64,000 nucleotides of DNA from Prunus persica (GCF_000346465.2 NC_034009.1:34228326-34292325); one strand, 5' to 3'. Counted from the stretch's first letter, positions 36,901 through 49,195 are shown. Program-made: numbers and translations. Notes: a model not told the origin generated them from the sequence alone.

Positions 36901-37695
36901 CCCAAGAGGCTCGAAAGGTATCCCGACTGGTTGAGTGATAAAGATAAGTTGGTTGCAGACACCAAGCACTGGAAAGCCATTGTTGAAAAATCCTATCTCA
37001 CTGGACTGGGTATTGACTGGTCAAATATTCGAAATGTGATGGACATGAAAGCCATCTATGGAGGGTATGTAAAGAAAAACAACTAAATGGTGTCTTTCTC
37101 TCTCTTTTCCATAAAAAGTACATCAAACTTGGTCATTGAATCAAATTGTAATGTTCTGTATGCAGATTTGCTGCAGCCCTCTCGCAACAAAAGGTGTGGG
37201 TGATGAATGTGGTCCCTGTCCATACACCTGATACACTTCCTTTCATATTTGAACGCGGGCTTGTTGGCACCTACCATGACTGGTGTGAGTCTTTTGGTAC
37301 TTATCCCCGATCATACGACCTTTTGCATGTCGATCATCTGTTTTCACGGCTTAAGAACCGGTGAGAGTCAACTTCTCCACTTAGAGTTCTTTCATCTTGC
37401 TTATGCCACTAATACATTCCATCATAACAACCAATTGAATTTGGAAGATAGCTGCAGCTAGTTTTTCAGTTACATCTTGAATACTACTATCTGTAGGTGT
37501 AAGCAGCCGGTATCGATTGTTGTTGAGATGGATCGCTTGTTACGGCCTGGAGGCTGGACAATTATACGTGAGAAAGTTGAGATACTGGAACCCTTGGAGG
37601 GCATATTGAAGAGTTTGCATTGGGAGATCCGGATGACTTATGCTCAGGGAAAGGAGGGCATATTATGCGCACAGAAAACCATGTGGCGGCCTTGA
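33997..37695 (+). CDS. PMT28: Probable methyltransferase PMT28 (DUF248 family)
   Basis: Eight exons join to 716 residues: 33997-34821, 34929-35078, 35475-35745, 35857-35949, 36438-36612, 36822-37064, 37166-37360, 37497-37695. It is a type II membrane protein: short basic N-terminus, membrane anchor at about 18-38 ([15 protein letters not shown]), then a long Lys/Glu-rich stem to about residue 205, and the DUF248 domain. That domain contains the family cysteines, [61 protein letters not shown] and [13 protein letters not shown], ending [11 protein letters not shown]. The SAM-binding region reads [17 protein letters not shown], close to the divergent form in Arabidopsis PMT28 (At1g19430). Members are Golgi proteins thought to methylate pectin or other wall polysaccharides. 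The enzymatic role of PMT28 itself is inferred. Confidence 0.94.
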
Positions 37696-38552
37696 ACTGA
37701 TACTGCAGAGCCTAAGTCATAACACTATGAAAGCCGGCGGCAAAGCCATGCTTACTGCGGGACGCTTCATTTTTCGAGCGAAATATACAACCTGCAACTG
37801 GTGGTTATTGTGAACACAGACACTAATTTTGATACAATGATACACACCACTTGTTAGATTTTATGGGTTCGTGCACTTTGTGTAGAGGATGAGGCTGAGT
37901 GTGAATGAGTTCATCACAAGAGATGACATTATTTACGTTTTTGTAACCATTTTCAGTGATGGTTTTTTCTCTGTACAGATTTATATGTTTCCCGTAATGA
38001 GATCCTAATCTAATGAATAATTTTCTTTTAGTCAAAAAAAGAGGAGAAGCTATACGAAAGAAGACATTTAATTTTAAACTGCTATAAATATACGGGAATG
38101 TGGATGACCACCATAACACTCGTTATTTCTACCTTTTCATGTTTGTAAACTATGCTCTTTATTGTTGTAATTAGTAACTATAATTTGTGGGTAAAATGCC
38201 TATAGTTGTAAGTCTCAAAGATGAATGTAACAAGTTTTAGCGACTAATTTTTATTGTCCTCCTCTATTTTTCGTTTCAATTTCCCTTAATTATATAACAG
38301 GTTGTTAGCATATAACAGGTTATTAGCACGAGGAATAAGAAGAAGAAATAGACCCCCCAAAATTCGAATCATATTTTGGGCCGAAAAAGTTTGCGTACCC
38401 AAATTCCAATCGCATTCTTCTGCTTCCTCTCTCACTCTTCCCGGCTCTGAAATTGAATCACTCTCACGGTCGCATGACTCTTATTCGCGCCTCCTCCACA
38501 ACACTCAGGTGAATTTCCTGAAAGGACAAAACCAGAAATTTCATTTCCCGCC
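37696..38552. other. PMT28 3' UTR and TYW1 promoter
   Basis: No gene seen. At 38281-38330 the phrase ATATAACAGGTT followed by TTAGCA occurs twice in tandem, and a short leader precedes the TYW1 start. Confidence 0.45.
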
Positions 38553-41500
38553 ATGTCCCTATCCTCAGTCCCAGCACGGCTCACTCTCCTAGCCCTCCTC
38601 TCAGCCACCACCTTCTACTGTTTCTACAAATCACGCCGCCTCAAGCAACTCAAACTCTCCCTAAACCCTAACCCTAGCTCTTCTCCTCGCAAAGGCAAGC
38701 TCTTCTTCATCTCCCAAACGGGTACCTCCAAAGCCCTAGCTCATCGTCTGCTCGATCTTCTCACCTCCAACGGCCTCGCTTTCGATCTCGTCGACCCCAA
38801 CCACTACGAGCCCGAAGACCTCCCTAAAGAGAGCCTCGTCCTAATCATCGCTTCGACCTGGGACGATGGGAAGCCGCCGGCGAACGCCAAGTTCTTCTCC
38901 AATTGGCTCGCTGAGAGCGCGGAGGACTTCAGAGTGGGATCACTGTTGCTTTCTAATTGCAAATTCGCGGTATTCGGCGTCGGAAGCCGAGCCTATGGCG
39001 CTACGTTCAATGCGGTGGGAAAGGACGTAGCAAAAAGGATGAGGGCGTTGGGCGCTTCTGAGATATTTTCAATTTGGGAAGGTGATGTGGATGGTGGTGA
39101 TATAGACGAGGTCTTTGAGGCTTGGAGTGGGAAGGTGCTGAGGTTTTTGAAGGGTGGTGTGGCTGAAAATGGTGGGGTTTTGAGTAATGGGGTTGGTGCT
39201 GAATGCGAAGCTGAGAGTTTTGATGGGTCAGACGAGGATGAGGAGGAGGAAGATGATGTGGAGTCGGAGGTTGTTGATCTTGAGGATATTGCAGGTAAAG
39301 GACCTTCAAGAAGGAGGACAGTGACGGTGACCAAAACTAATGGGACGGTGAATGGTCAAAAAGAGATGGTCACTCCAGTGATTCGGGCAAGCTTAGTAAA
39401 ACAGGTAAGCTTGTTTAGTCAAACTCTTTCTGGAAGATTTTCAGTTGTGTAATTGCCTTTTAGGATTTGTATCCTGATGTTTGACTTTGATTTTATTTGT
39501 GATAAAAATCCAGGGGTATAAAATCATAGGTTCACATAGCGGTGTCAAAATCTGTAGATGGACAAAGTCACAGCTTAGAGGTAGAGGAGGTTGCTACAAG
39601 CACTCATTTTATGGCATAGAAAGTCACAGGTAACTGAAAATTGTTCTAGATTTTGAGCAAATTTTGCACCATCCTTTCGCATATGTGCATGTCTGTGTGA
39701 CTGTGAATACATGTCTTATGTGCTGATTTTTTGCTTATTATTTAACTATTATATATCAGTTTTCATGAAGTGAAACATAAGGCCCAGCTTACAGTTTTCA
39801 TAATGTATAGGTTTGTTGTTGTATCTGTATTACATAAGCTTTATGTAATGAGCGTGAATTGCCAGTCTTTTTATAGCTTATACATTCAAATTGCTATATA
39901 TTACATAGTTTCATGTACTTTTATATTGGCAGTCTTTTTATGTGTTTCACATCGCCTCAACCAGCAGTTTAAATTTGTCAACTTTTGAATGGAACAGGTG
40001 CATGGAGACAACCCCTAGTTTGGCATGTGCAAACAAATGTGTTTTCTGTTGGAGGCATCACACAAATCCTGTTGGAAAGAGTTGGCAGTGGAAGATGGAT
40101 GATCCATTAGAGATTGTCAATTCTGCCATAGACCTGCACACAAAAATGATCAAACAAATGAAAGGAGTTCCTGGTAAATCTTGTGTGTGTTTTTGGGAAG
40201 AAATACTTCCTTGGATAATGGACTAGGTGTTTTGAGTTCCACAAGCCTGCCTGACTCAGTGATGAATTAAAGAAATTTTAGGCAGACATGATTTTGTACT
40301 GGTGATTTTGTTGGGTTCCCAAACTATTTGGTTATACTATCATCAACTATCCAGTAATTGACTGAAAGCAGTTAACTGTGATTCATAGTTGGTATCATCA
40401 ACCTTGAATTTCTCCTTAGTAATTCTTTTTAAGTCGTTGATGTCCAACTGCTGAACTAATTAAATCTTGAGTTCTAGATTTGTGATTTCTACTTTGGATC
40501 TTTTAATAAATCCTTAGGAAATTTAATACAGTCTAGATCCACTAAGTTTATTGTTGTGAGATATCTTCTCCTGCAGGTGTTACATTGGAGCGATTAACAG
40601 AGGGTCTCTCTCCCAGGCATTGTGCCTTATCACTTGTCGGTGAACCTATCATGTATCCAGAGATTAATGCACTTGTAGATGAGCTGCATCGGAGACGGAT
40701 TTCTACGTTTCTAGTCACTAATGCTCAGTTTCCTGAAAAGATTAAAATGCTGAAACCCATTACACAGGTTTGTGTGCCCCTGTTTTATTGTCTTACATCA
40801 CAGTATTTGTGTATTTTTTGGGAATTGTTTGTTGACTTCTTCTATGCATTCAGTTATATGTAAGTGTGGATGCTGCAACTAAAGAGAGTTTGAAAGCAAT
40901 TGACAGGCCACTTTTTGGGGATTTTTGGGAGCGATTCATTGTAAGTATCTGATCCACTTGACACTTTGAATTCCCAATTTTTTATGCCTTTCTTAGTTTC
41001 TTGTATGCCCTGAAGTACCAAATTTTTTTACCGGGGGTATTTTGGTACATAATATTTTACTAATATAACTGGTTCAGAATTTTGATTCTCATGGAGCTCG
41101 TTCTTGGACAAAAAAAATATGTTCCAACCTATTGTCAGAGTCTAAATTCTGTATGAGTTTCACTAGTCAATCAATGAAACAGTATCTAAAAAATCTTATT
41201 GGCACCATTCAGTTTCCTCTGGTATGATTTAGTATTTTTGGTGTTACTTATGTGCATGCTTGAATTTTGTTGCCAGGATTCCTTGAAATCTCTTAAGGAA
41301 AAACAGCAACGAACTGTTTATCGCTTAACTCTGGTGAAAGGGTGGAATACAGAAGATATTGATGCTTATTATAACATCTTTAGCATTGGAAATCCTGATT
41401 TTGTTGAAATCAAAGGAGTTACATATTGTGGATCGTAAGTTTTCTTTTCTTTGGTTTCTAAGTAGTCTTATCATTTAAAATGGTCGAGTTCTATAATCAG

Positions 41501-41957
41501 AATGATCTATGGACAGGTCTGCTACATCAAAGTTGACCATGGAGAATGTGCCATGGCATGCTGATGTTAAGGCTTTTTCAGAGGCCTTGGCTTTGAAAAG
41601 TAACGGGGAATATGAGGTGGCATGTGAGCATGTCCACTCATGTTGTGTTCTCCTGGCAAAAACTGACAAGTTCAAGATCAATGGCCAGTGGTTCACATGG
41701 ATAGACTATGAAAAGTTTCATGATCTGGTGTGTGCCTCTTAACAATTATATACTCTTTAAGAGTGCCTATTGGGTGATAATATTTGTTCATTCATCCGTT
41801 CTTATGGAAAATTCAGGTGTCTTCCGGAAGACCTTTTGACAGTAAGGATTACATGGCTGCCACACCTTCATGGGCTGTTTATGGTGCAGAGGAAGGTGGA
41901 TTTGATCCGTATCAGTCTCGATACAAGAAGGAGCGTCATCACAGATCAAACCAGTGA
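38553..41957 (+). CDS. TYW1: tRNA wybutosine-synthesising protein 1 homologue (4-demethylwyosine synthase)
   Basis: Eight exons join to 643 residues: 38553-39404, 39514-39629, 39998-40173, 40577-40767, 40854-40940, 41277-41434, 41517-41727, 41817-41957. A hydrophobic N-terminal segment (LTLLALLSATTFYCFY) is followed by a flavodoxin domain (about 45-205; FISQTGTSKALAHRLLDLL is the FMN phosphate loop), an acidic linker (DEDEEEEDDVESE), and a radical SAM domain. Its iron-sulphur cysteines are C333, C337 and C340 (CANKCVFC). Further motifs are SLVGEPIMYPEI and LYVSVDAATKESL. The C-terminal wyosine-base domain contains NVPWHADVKAFSEAL. TYW1 makes 4-demethylwyosine from N1-methylguanosine-37 of tRNA-Phe using pyruvate, the second step of wybutosine synthesis. 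Eukaryotic TYW1 joins flavodoxin and radical SAM modules as seen here. Arabidopsis At1g75200 is the likely orthologue. Confidence 0.95.
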
Positions 41958-43900
41958 CGACCAGGTTTGGATCAGTATGGAGTTTTAGGAAACAGTTTTG
42001 ATTGTAGTTTTACTTCTTTGAAACAGTTTTGCACAACATGACTACACTGATATAGGCACAAGTTATTGTTGAAATGTTGAAATAGTTTACCCTCCTTGCA
42101 TTCTGGTTATCCTCTGCTTGTTTTTGGGAAAATTTTACTCTGTGATGCTTTATGTTTCAGCGAAGTCTTTTAAGTTTTTCTATACACCCTTCCAGTCGAG
42201 TCGATGAAAATGTTTTTCCTGTGCCCCTACCGTGTTGTCAGCTCAGCATCCAATTTGGCTCTATTATCCTTTGAACCTAGTAGTAATATTTGGCGATGTA
42301 TCCTGCCTCAGTGGCCCCTGTATTATTATTGCTGAGGTTTTTTTTACTAATTATGTAATTGTTGTTCGCTGGGTCATTCTATAAATGGAAAATTGTCATC
42401 TTCCGACCCCTCCAAATATCGTACACGTCTTTGACAAAAAAAATATCGTACACATCTTTACACATCACCCACCTCGTTCATGCATTATTAATATCATGTT
42501 GTCTCCTCCGGGTGTTTATTTAATAATTTATGATTGCTACAAGGCAAAGGAAATTATGTCATATCATTGAATTCATTTCACGAGCATGGTACAGTCAATT
42601 GTAGATATTCCCATTCATGAGAATTTTCAGTTCATTTTCTATCGAACAGACCGCCCAAAAATTGAAAAGAAAAAAAAAAACTTTCAAAAGATTAGCCCGA
42701 CAAAATGAAAGGCCCATAAATGAAATATTTTGGTATCAGTCACATGATCATTAAACTTAAGTGAAGTTATTATTTAGATGAATTATGTAGTTAATATGAA
42801 AGTTTACATCTATGATCCATATATGATATATTCACTATAAAATGACTCATGTCTTCATCTCTCTTCAATCTTGTTCTTGTGCGTATAATAATGTTCTTGT
42901 ACGCGAAAAACAAAGATGGAAAAAAAGGGGTTTTAGTAAGTTCAGCGGATCACACGTTCGCCGGTTTGAAAGCCGTCTAGTTTAAACTGTTGATGCCGAT
43001 TTGAAACAGCCATTAATTTTAGATTTAATTATTGTTTTATCTCTTGAAACAGGCACTCAGTCTCATTTTACTAATAAAATTGAAATTTTCTCACTTAATC
43101 CCTAAAATCTCAAAATATTGACAATTTTCTTGTTTTACCATTTCTGTTCATTTAACCCTACAAAACCATTAAATGGTTTTCGACCAAAAAAAACTATAAA
43201 ATGGGCTGACGTGGCATATGCATTTAAATAATTTTAGTTATTAAAAGACTTTAATTAAGCCTTGCAAGCCTTGATGAGATGTAAGATCTCCATATGCATC
43301 AATAATTAGAAATCGCAATGTCTACGGACCATCGAACTTTCCAAAACTCTTAATCCTATTAAGGCTCTATCATCCTAATATGTTTTTTTTTCCAAAAAAA
43401 AAAAAAGTCACTTAAAAATAGATGGAAAAAAAGGGCCCGCGATGACATTGCGCAATTTAATTTGCTTTTGTAGGAAGTGTCATACAACCCATCGCGCTTC
43501 AATTAAACAGTGGCTGGTTTGAGTTTATATTCAGGTGGGCACAACAAGTTGACGAGTGGAAGCAGGAACCATGGACCCCACCCCAGAAAAAATAAAAACC
43601 ACGTACAGACGCCCATCCTTCTCTCTCATCTTCCTTGAACAAAGTTTCTGAAACAATAAAAGAAAATTACTTTATATTATAAATTGGACTTTTCTTCTTT
43701 TTTTGTTGCCCACGGGAAAATAAGAAGCTGCTTTGTAATTAAACACGTCCTGCTGTAAGCTTATGACCTTTACTTCCACAGCTTCATCCTTCTTTGACTT
43801 TGTCCATCATTTAGACTCAATGGACGAGACAGTAAGCTAAGGCACCTAACGCGCCCATGTAACCCCTAACTGCCACGTCCTCCCTATCAAAACCACTTAT
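41958..43900. other. Intergenic, no gene supported
   Basis: TYW1 3' UTR, then AT-rich spacer. I see no repeat family or coding sequence that I recognise. Confidence 0.5.
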
Positions 43901-43918
43901 TGGCTTCCTGAGGCGGCT

Positions 43919-43938
43919 ATAGCTATATATATATAAAA
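43919..43938 (+). promoter_or_regulatory. Orphan TATA box
   Basis: A strong plant TATA box (CTATATATATATAAAAG) faces right. It is followed by about 350 bp of mixed-composition sequence with no ATG-started open frame of length. A non-coding or short-peptide transcript could begin near 43955. No transcription evidence is available here. Confidence 0.4.
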
Positions 43939-44710
43939 GCAGCTTTTTCTGGTAGCTTGGATTGGAGTGTTTTCCTTTTGCTTCTTAGTATTAGAACGTG
44001 AGAATCACGTGCCAGATGCAGCGACTTGGAACTTGGCATCCACTGGGAATTACTCAGAGCTGGCACTGGCAGTAGCTAACTCAGCAAGAATACGATTTCT
44101 GTTTCGATCTTCCCCACCTCCAGATTGCAATCTTCTTCTTTCTGAGAAAACCCCAAACGCTTTCTCACTCCTCATTCATTGCCCCCTATTCCCTTGGTGC
44201 TTATTTCATTTTCATTTCTATTGTTTTTCTTTCTTTCCCCTTTCAACCTAGAAGTAAAATAACACACAAACTTCCATTATCCTCCAATCCTCAAATATAC
44301 ACATGTGACAGAAAAATAATAATAATAATTTTGATGATAGGAAGCTGAACTAATATATTTTCATCAACCAAACAAGACACAACAAACCCAGTTGCTCAAT
44401 CTCAATACATGAGCTACTAATCAATATAAAAGTATCAAATCCATCTCCTTTTAATCTTTAACTACTTGGAAAGTTTTTTGCATACAGAAAAGAAGATGAT
44501 TATGATAAAAGCCAAGTCCACCTCTTTCTCTTCTCACGTGTTGTATTATCAATCAATTATGCAAAAGAGAAAGAAAGTGAAATAATAATCAAACCCAGAA
44601 GCTGCAAAACGAAGGGAACATCTCAAAGATCAAAACTTTTTTCTGTTGCAGACATAACGTAGAAAGAGGGAAGAACAAGAACAACAAATTTTACCATGAA
44701 AGTAACTAAT

Positions 44711-45118
44711 TTAGCTACTCTTTCTGGGTTTGCTTTTCCGCCTAGCTCTACTTCTTGAAGGCTGCCTAGCTTGTCCCTCTTCCTTTTTAGCACCTCCTCT
44801 CACAGAAGCCGATGAGGGTTCTTCTTTTATCTTTGGCTGCTCTTGTTGTTCTTCTTCTTGTTGATCTTCATCCTCAGTGGCTTTTGCTTTTTTAGACTGT
44901 TCTTCAACATCTTCAGCTGCAGCAGCAGCTTCTTCTGTTTGTGGTGTGGATTGTTCTTCAGTGCTTTCAGTTTTCTCAATGATCTTGCGAGGTCTTCCTC
45001 TCTTTCTTGGGGTATGAGGCTGAGGCTGTGATTGCTGCTGCCCTTCATCTCCAGTTGATGGAGCTTCAGCTATAGCTACTGAAAGCTCCTTCGTTTTCTG
45101 AGGCTTCTTCTTACCCAT
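44711..45118 (-). CDS. Small AT-hook nuclear protein
   Basis: An intronless minus-strand frame of 135 residues. I chose the ATG at 45118 (MGKKKPQKTKEL) over 9 codons further upstream because its context fits a start and the extension is lysine-rich leader. One canonical AT-hook (TPRKRGRPRKI, about residues 37-47) is flanked by Gln/Glu-rich acidic segments (EDEDQQEEEQQEQPKIKEE) and ends in a basic tail (SRSRARRKSKPRKSS). The mix of an AT-hook with acidic and basic tracts resembles HMGA-like chromatin proteins. No other domain is seen. By position it may match the small gene between the TYW1 and At1g75180 homologues in Arabidopsis. The leader has a CCTCTC microsatellite. Confidence 0.75.
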   Translation of the reverse strand: MGKKKPQKTKELSVAIAEAPSTGDEGQQQSQPQPHTPRKRGRPRKIIEKTESTEEQSTPQTEEAAAAAEDVEEQSKKAKATEDEDQQEEEQQEQPKIKEEPSSASVRGGAKKEEGQARQPSRSRARRKSKPRKSS

Positions 45119-45273
45119 AATAGATTTTTTTTTTTTCTCTATCAAATAAATAATAACAATAAAGCTTTTGATAATTATAATTCCAAGACAACAACTTTTC
45201 TCTTAATCTGAATTCTCAAGAGAAAATTAAACCCCACACAGCCAAAAAATCCAATCTTGAATAAACCCTTAGC

Positions 45274-45318
45274 TTCTCCCTCCCCCTCCCCCTCTCCCTC
45301 TCCCTCTCTCTCTCTGAG
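45274..45318. repeat. CCCTCT/CT microsatellite in the AT-hook gene leader
   Basis: A run of CCCTCC, CCCTCT and CT units upstream of the AT-hook protein start (GA-rich on its sense strand). Probably part of the 5' UTR or core promoter. Confidence 0.75.
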
Positions 45319-47360
45319 GTCTCAATGGGGAGAGCAACTAGACTCGTATCTTTGACCTGCACCTAAATTCTGGAAATCCCATTAAAATAATTTCTTTGAG
45401 TCATATCCTAGACCCAATAAAAATCGACCTCCTCCTACTATCTACTGATTAAAATAACCAAATAATCTTTAAAAGCTCAAAGGCCAATGAAATAATTATA
45501 TTTCCCTTTTTTCCCTTTGTCCATTTTTCTATCTAAATAAATAAGCTAGAAAAGACAAGGAGGAGGAAATGAGGTCGAAAGGCAGTGAGAGAAAATAAGA
45601 GCCTCCATCCATCCATCAGCCTCTCATGAAAATATAAGGGGGTGGCTGAGCCTCAGGGTAACCATATATTTACCATGGTTAGCGTCTTCTTTCTTTTTAT
45701 ATTTTTATTTTGTTTTCGGGTTCGATTATTAACTAGCTACAGCCTACACACAGCTGACCAAAGGGCGAATGGGTTGTTTTCTTTTTGTTTTTTATTATTA
45801 ATATAATAATATTAATAATATTATTAGTATTATGGTTATGAAATTTGAAAAGAGGGGGAGGAGCATGTGCTTTGTATTTTTACGTGGGTAAAGATGGATG
45901 CACTTGTACTGTACAATTCAGACTCAGTGTTGCAGTCTGACCAACTGTGTCGCTTCCCCGGGTTTCGCGCCTTTTGAGCTTTGATACCCTACTTCTACTT
46001 CTTTAGCTGTACCCTACAGACTACCTCTTGACCTTTGATCTTTGATCTTTCATCTTTGATGGATGGATGGATGGCTGGATAGAAATCGATCATCATCATC
46101 AATATTCGTTTGAGAGAGAGAGAGTGCCCCACTTTATCAGCCTTCATCATTGATGCGCGTTTGGCTCCAGTCCCCTTGTTCTTATTTCTGTTCCTACGAA
46201 ATTAATTAATTAAAGGAAGAAAAAGAAACACACAAAATCCGCTACAAAAATTAATATACGATTATTTGAGCAAGTCTACTTCATTTCTTTTTTGTCTACT
46301 TATTTACTCTTCTCTTAAAAAGAGCAGCAGTGACAATGATACTAACAATTCCAACTAACAATATGGTTTGTCACTCATTAATCATAAAATCAGAATTCAT
46401 AATATAAAAAATAGAAAAAACCGAGAGTTTTATTTCTTTTCTTTTTGAAAAAAAAAGAGGGGGAGGAGGAGTTCATGATCTAGCAAGGCTCAAAATGTTT
46501 TGTCGGCCTGGCATGCGCTATTGATAAAAGAAGGAATTAAATTGAGTTTTCCATACTAGTGAATGGCAATATAACAAAAGTACTAATAAAGATTTTGCCT
46601 CTTTTATGATAATAACAGTACCCAACAAACATTTCATTTATATCTATAAGGTCGGGTTGCCGAAAGTTTATGATTTATTTGACCGACCAACAAGGTCAAA
46701 GTTCGTAAATAGTCCTCGTAAGTTCGTAACTCACACGCGACTTGTGGAAAGTTGCGTAGACGCGTCATCCGACTTGTCTCGTAAGCATTTGAGAGCTGCC
46801 GACGGCGAATATGTGATGGCCGGTGGGTCCATGAACGGATAAATCAAGTATTACAATTTTAATCCTATAATTTTTCCAAACTGATTTTAATTTATTTTCG
46901 TCTAGAAACAAATGGGACTTCACAGATGATTTGTTATCGTGATGTGGCATTATGAAGCTGCCACATGTTGTCAAGGTCAAATGGTCAACGAGAGGTTGAG
47001 CAGCTGCCACATTTCTTCTTTCTTAAAGGAGGCGAATCAACAATATAATAATAATGTATGACATTCTAATACAACATATGTTATATAAACTAAGCAGGCT
47101 GTATTGAACATATGTTACCAAATTCAATAAGGCCAGATTGGGTTTGTTCTTCACCTACACAAACCTGCAATGGGCTATTTCTGGGCCCTATATATGAATG
47201 CTTTGAATTTCATTACAATTTTACTTCACGCCCAAAGCATTTGGACTAGAAACGGCCATTATGATCCTTAGTTTTCGTGTTATCAGACTTGTTTAAATTG
47301 CACCCACGAAAGAAAAGATAAATACAAAGAGAAGAAAGTGCTTCCATACATGGAATCATT
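45319..47360. other. Intergenic, no gene supported
   Basis: Promoter side of the AT-hook gene followed by AT-rich spacer. Features seen: an AT palindrome near 45793-45830, and GATCTTT and GGAT tandem runs at about 46027-46075. A minus-strand 81-codon frame at 46765-47010 has no recognisable similarity. Confidence 0.5.
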
Positions 47361-47466
47361 GCAGGCTTAGTCAAGTTGGTTAGAGCGAGTGTTCTTTTCA
47401 TTTTGTATTCGAATTTGTAAAAGTTTGGGTATATTCAATTTAAATTTAAATTTACTTTTTTTTTTA
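47361..47466 (+). mobile_element. Possible tRNA-derived SINE
   Basis: A tRNA-like A box (TAGTCAAGTTGG, 47368-47379) is followed about 27 bp later by a degenerate B box (TATTCGAATTT). A T-rich end (about 12 T) closes it at 47466. This arrangement suits a short SINE ending in poly(T). I could not find a second copy or a target duplication. Confidence 0.4.
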
Positions 47467-47780
47467 AAGGAGCTGATTTCCCCACTCACATTTTCTCCAC
47501 TTGCACTCTCTTTTGTTTTTTAATACTTTTTAATCAATTTTATTCTTTCTCTTTCCTATTCTATCATTATCCTACATTAATTTCTTTTTTACTTCACTTT
47601 TACATTATTTCTTTTTCTTTATACTTAATTTTCCAACTTACACTACATTTTCAGTATTAAAGGGAAGAAAAAAAAAACTTAATTTCTTATTCGATTAAAG
47701 AAAAAAAAAATACTGAAAATAGAGTGCAAGTTAAAAAAATTAAGTATAAAGAAAAAGAACTAATATAAAAGTGAAGTAAA

Positions 47781-47983
47781 TTTAGGTTTTACCCATAAAA
47801 AAACTTTCACTTTTGGAAAAAGCCAAAGCTTTTTGAAAAAAGACAGAATAACCTCTCAACTTTCAAACCAAAGACATGCAAATGTAAAGGATTTCTTAGG
47901 AAATCAAAAAATAAATAAGGGCAATTTTGTCCATTTTTGCTTGTTTTAAAAATTCTCTCTCTTCTTTGGGCTTTTCCAAAGTC
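47781..47983. mobile_element. Small unknown insertion within MITE copy 2
   Basis: About 200 bp starts TTTAGGTTTTACCC and ends GGGCTTTTCCAAAGTC. It is flanked by AGTAAA on both sides, which is probably the target duplication. I do not recognise the family. A partial inverted repeat is visible (CTTTTGGAAAAAGCC versus GGCTTTTCCAAAG). Confidence 0.6.
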
Positions 47984-48075
47984 AGTAAAAAGAAATTAAT
48001 GTAGGGTAAGGGTAAAATAGGAAAAAGAAAGAACAAAATTGATTAAAAAGTATTAAAAAGCAAAAGGGAGTGTAA

Positions 48076-48568
48076 GGCTCCGTTTGGTTCACATAACGAA
48101 TTTGAGGAGAAATTATTTCCCATGTCATTTCCTAAGGGATGGGAAATTGAAGATTCCTTTCCCACGTTTGGTAATGCTGGGAAAGTAATCAGGAGATACC
48201 ACTTTATTTCATTTCCTATGTTTGTTTTGAGTAGGAACGGGAAACAAAGTTTGTATAAAATTTGAATTATACCCATATTAAATCAAATAAAAAAGAATGC
48301 ATTTAATGATATATTGTAATTCTAAATTGTTAATGAGGACAAAATGGTCATGAAAAATGTGTATTTAATATTGGCTCGTTTTTCCAAACTTTCCCATGAT
48401 GAGGGAAAACAAAACCCGAGTTGGGAAGATGGCTTCACTTTTTCCCCTACTTTCCCATGGGCCAGGTAACGATTTCCCAAACATGGGAAAGTTATTGATT
48501 ACCCAAACATGGGAAAGTAATTGATTTCTCATCCCCAAGTCTCATTTTCCATGAACCAAAAGGGGCCT
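48076..48568. mobile_element. PIF/Harbinger-type MITE within MITE copy 2
   Basis: Ends are GGCTCCGTTTGGTTCA and, on the other strand, GGCCCCTTTTGGTTCA. TAA flanks both sides as a direct 3-bp repeat, the mark of PIF/Harbinger. If it is removed, the host sequence matches MITE copy 1 again. It contains TTTCCC/GGGAAA-rich inverted repeats and no coding sequence. Confidence 0.8.
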
Positions 48569-48708
48569 AAGTGGAAAAAAAGGGAGTGGGGAAATCATAT
48601 CCCCAAAAGAATGCATTGAAATCTAGGTGTATGTAATTATGACTTTTTAGAAGTCAAACAAAGTTTAGATATATTCAAAAAGTCATTTATTTTGAAGGAA
48701 TTAATGAG

Positions 48709-49195
48709 TTGCCCGATTCAGAACGTATGTCATGGGAAATGAGGCTTGGGAACGAGAAATCAATTGTTTTTTCATGTTTGGTAAGTCTAAACATGAGAAA
48801 TGGTTGCTTGGCACATGGAAAAGTAGAGGGAAAATGAAGCTCTCCTCCTAACTTGAGTTTTGTTTTCCCTCATAATGGGAAAGTTTGGAAAAATAAGCCA
48901 ACATTAAATGCACATTTTTCATGACCATTTTGTCCCCATTAACAATTTAGAGTTACAATATATATCATTAAATGTATTTTTTTATTTGATTTAATATATG
49001 TATAATTGGAATATTATACAAACTTTGTTTTCCATTCATACTCTAAACAAACATAGGAAAAGAAATAAAGTGATATCTTCCCGTTACTTTCCCGCATTAC
49101 CAAATGGGGGAAATAAATCTTCTATTTCCTATCCCTTGAGAAATAATATGTGAAATAATTTCCTCTCAAATTCATTATGTGAACCACACAGGGCC
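48709..49195. mobile_element. Second Harbinger-type MITE, opposite orientation
   Basis: The reverse complement of this region resembles the element at 48076-48568 along its length, for example CACATTTTTCATGACCATTTT against AAAATGGTCATGAAAAATGTG. The right end reads TGTGAACCACACAGGGCC. The left end is eroded, so its position is approximate. The two copies form an inverted pair about 140 bp apart. Confidence 0.7.

Larger units (their letters stand above)
47470..48600. mobile_element. Fold-back MITE copy 2, interrupted twice
   Basis: The left arm (about 47470-47660) and the right arm pieces (47690-47780, 47984-48075 and 48569-48600) align with copy 1 at 27327. Two other elements have split the right arm, at 47781-47983 and 48076-48568. 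The order of pieces gives the order of insertion. Confidence 0.8.

Noticed and set aside
38993..39334. Minus-strand Ser/Pro-rich frames
   Set aside because: Shadows of the acidic linker of TYW1.
43967..44251. 94-codon frame
   Set aside because: It has no ATG start and no recognisable similarity.
47361..47440. A tRNA gene
   Set aside because: The B box is degenerate and no cloverleaf with paired acceptor arms can be drawn; a SINE is likelier.
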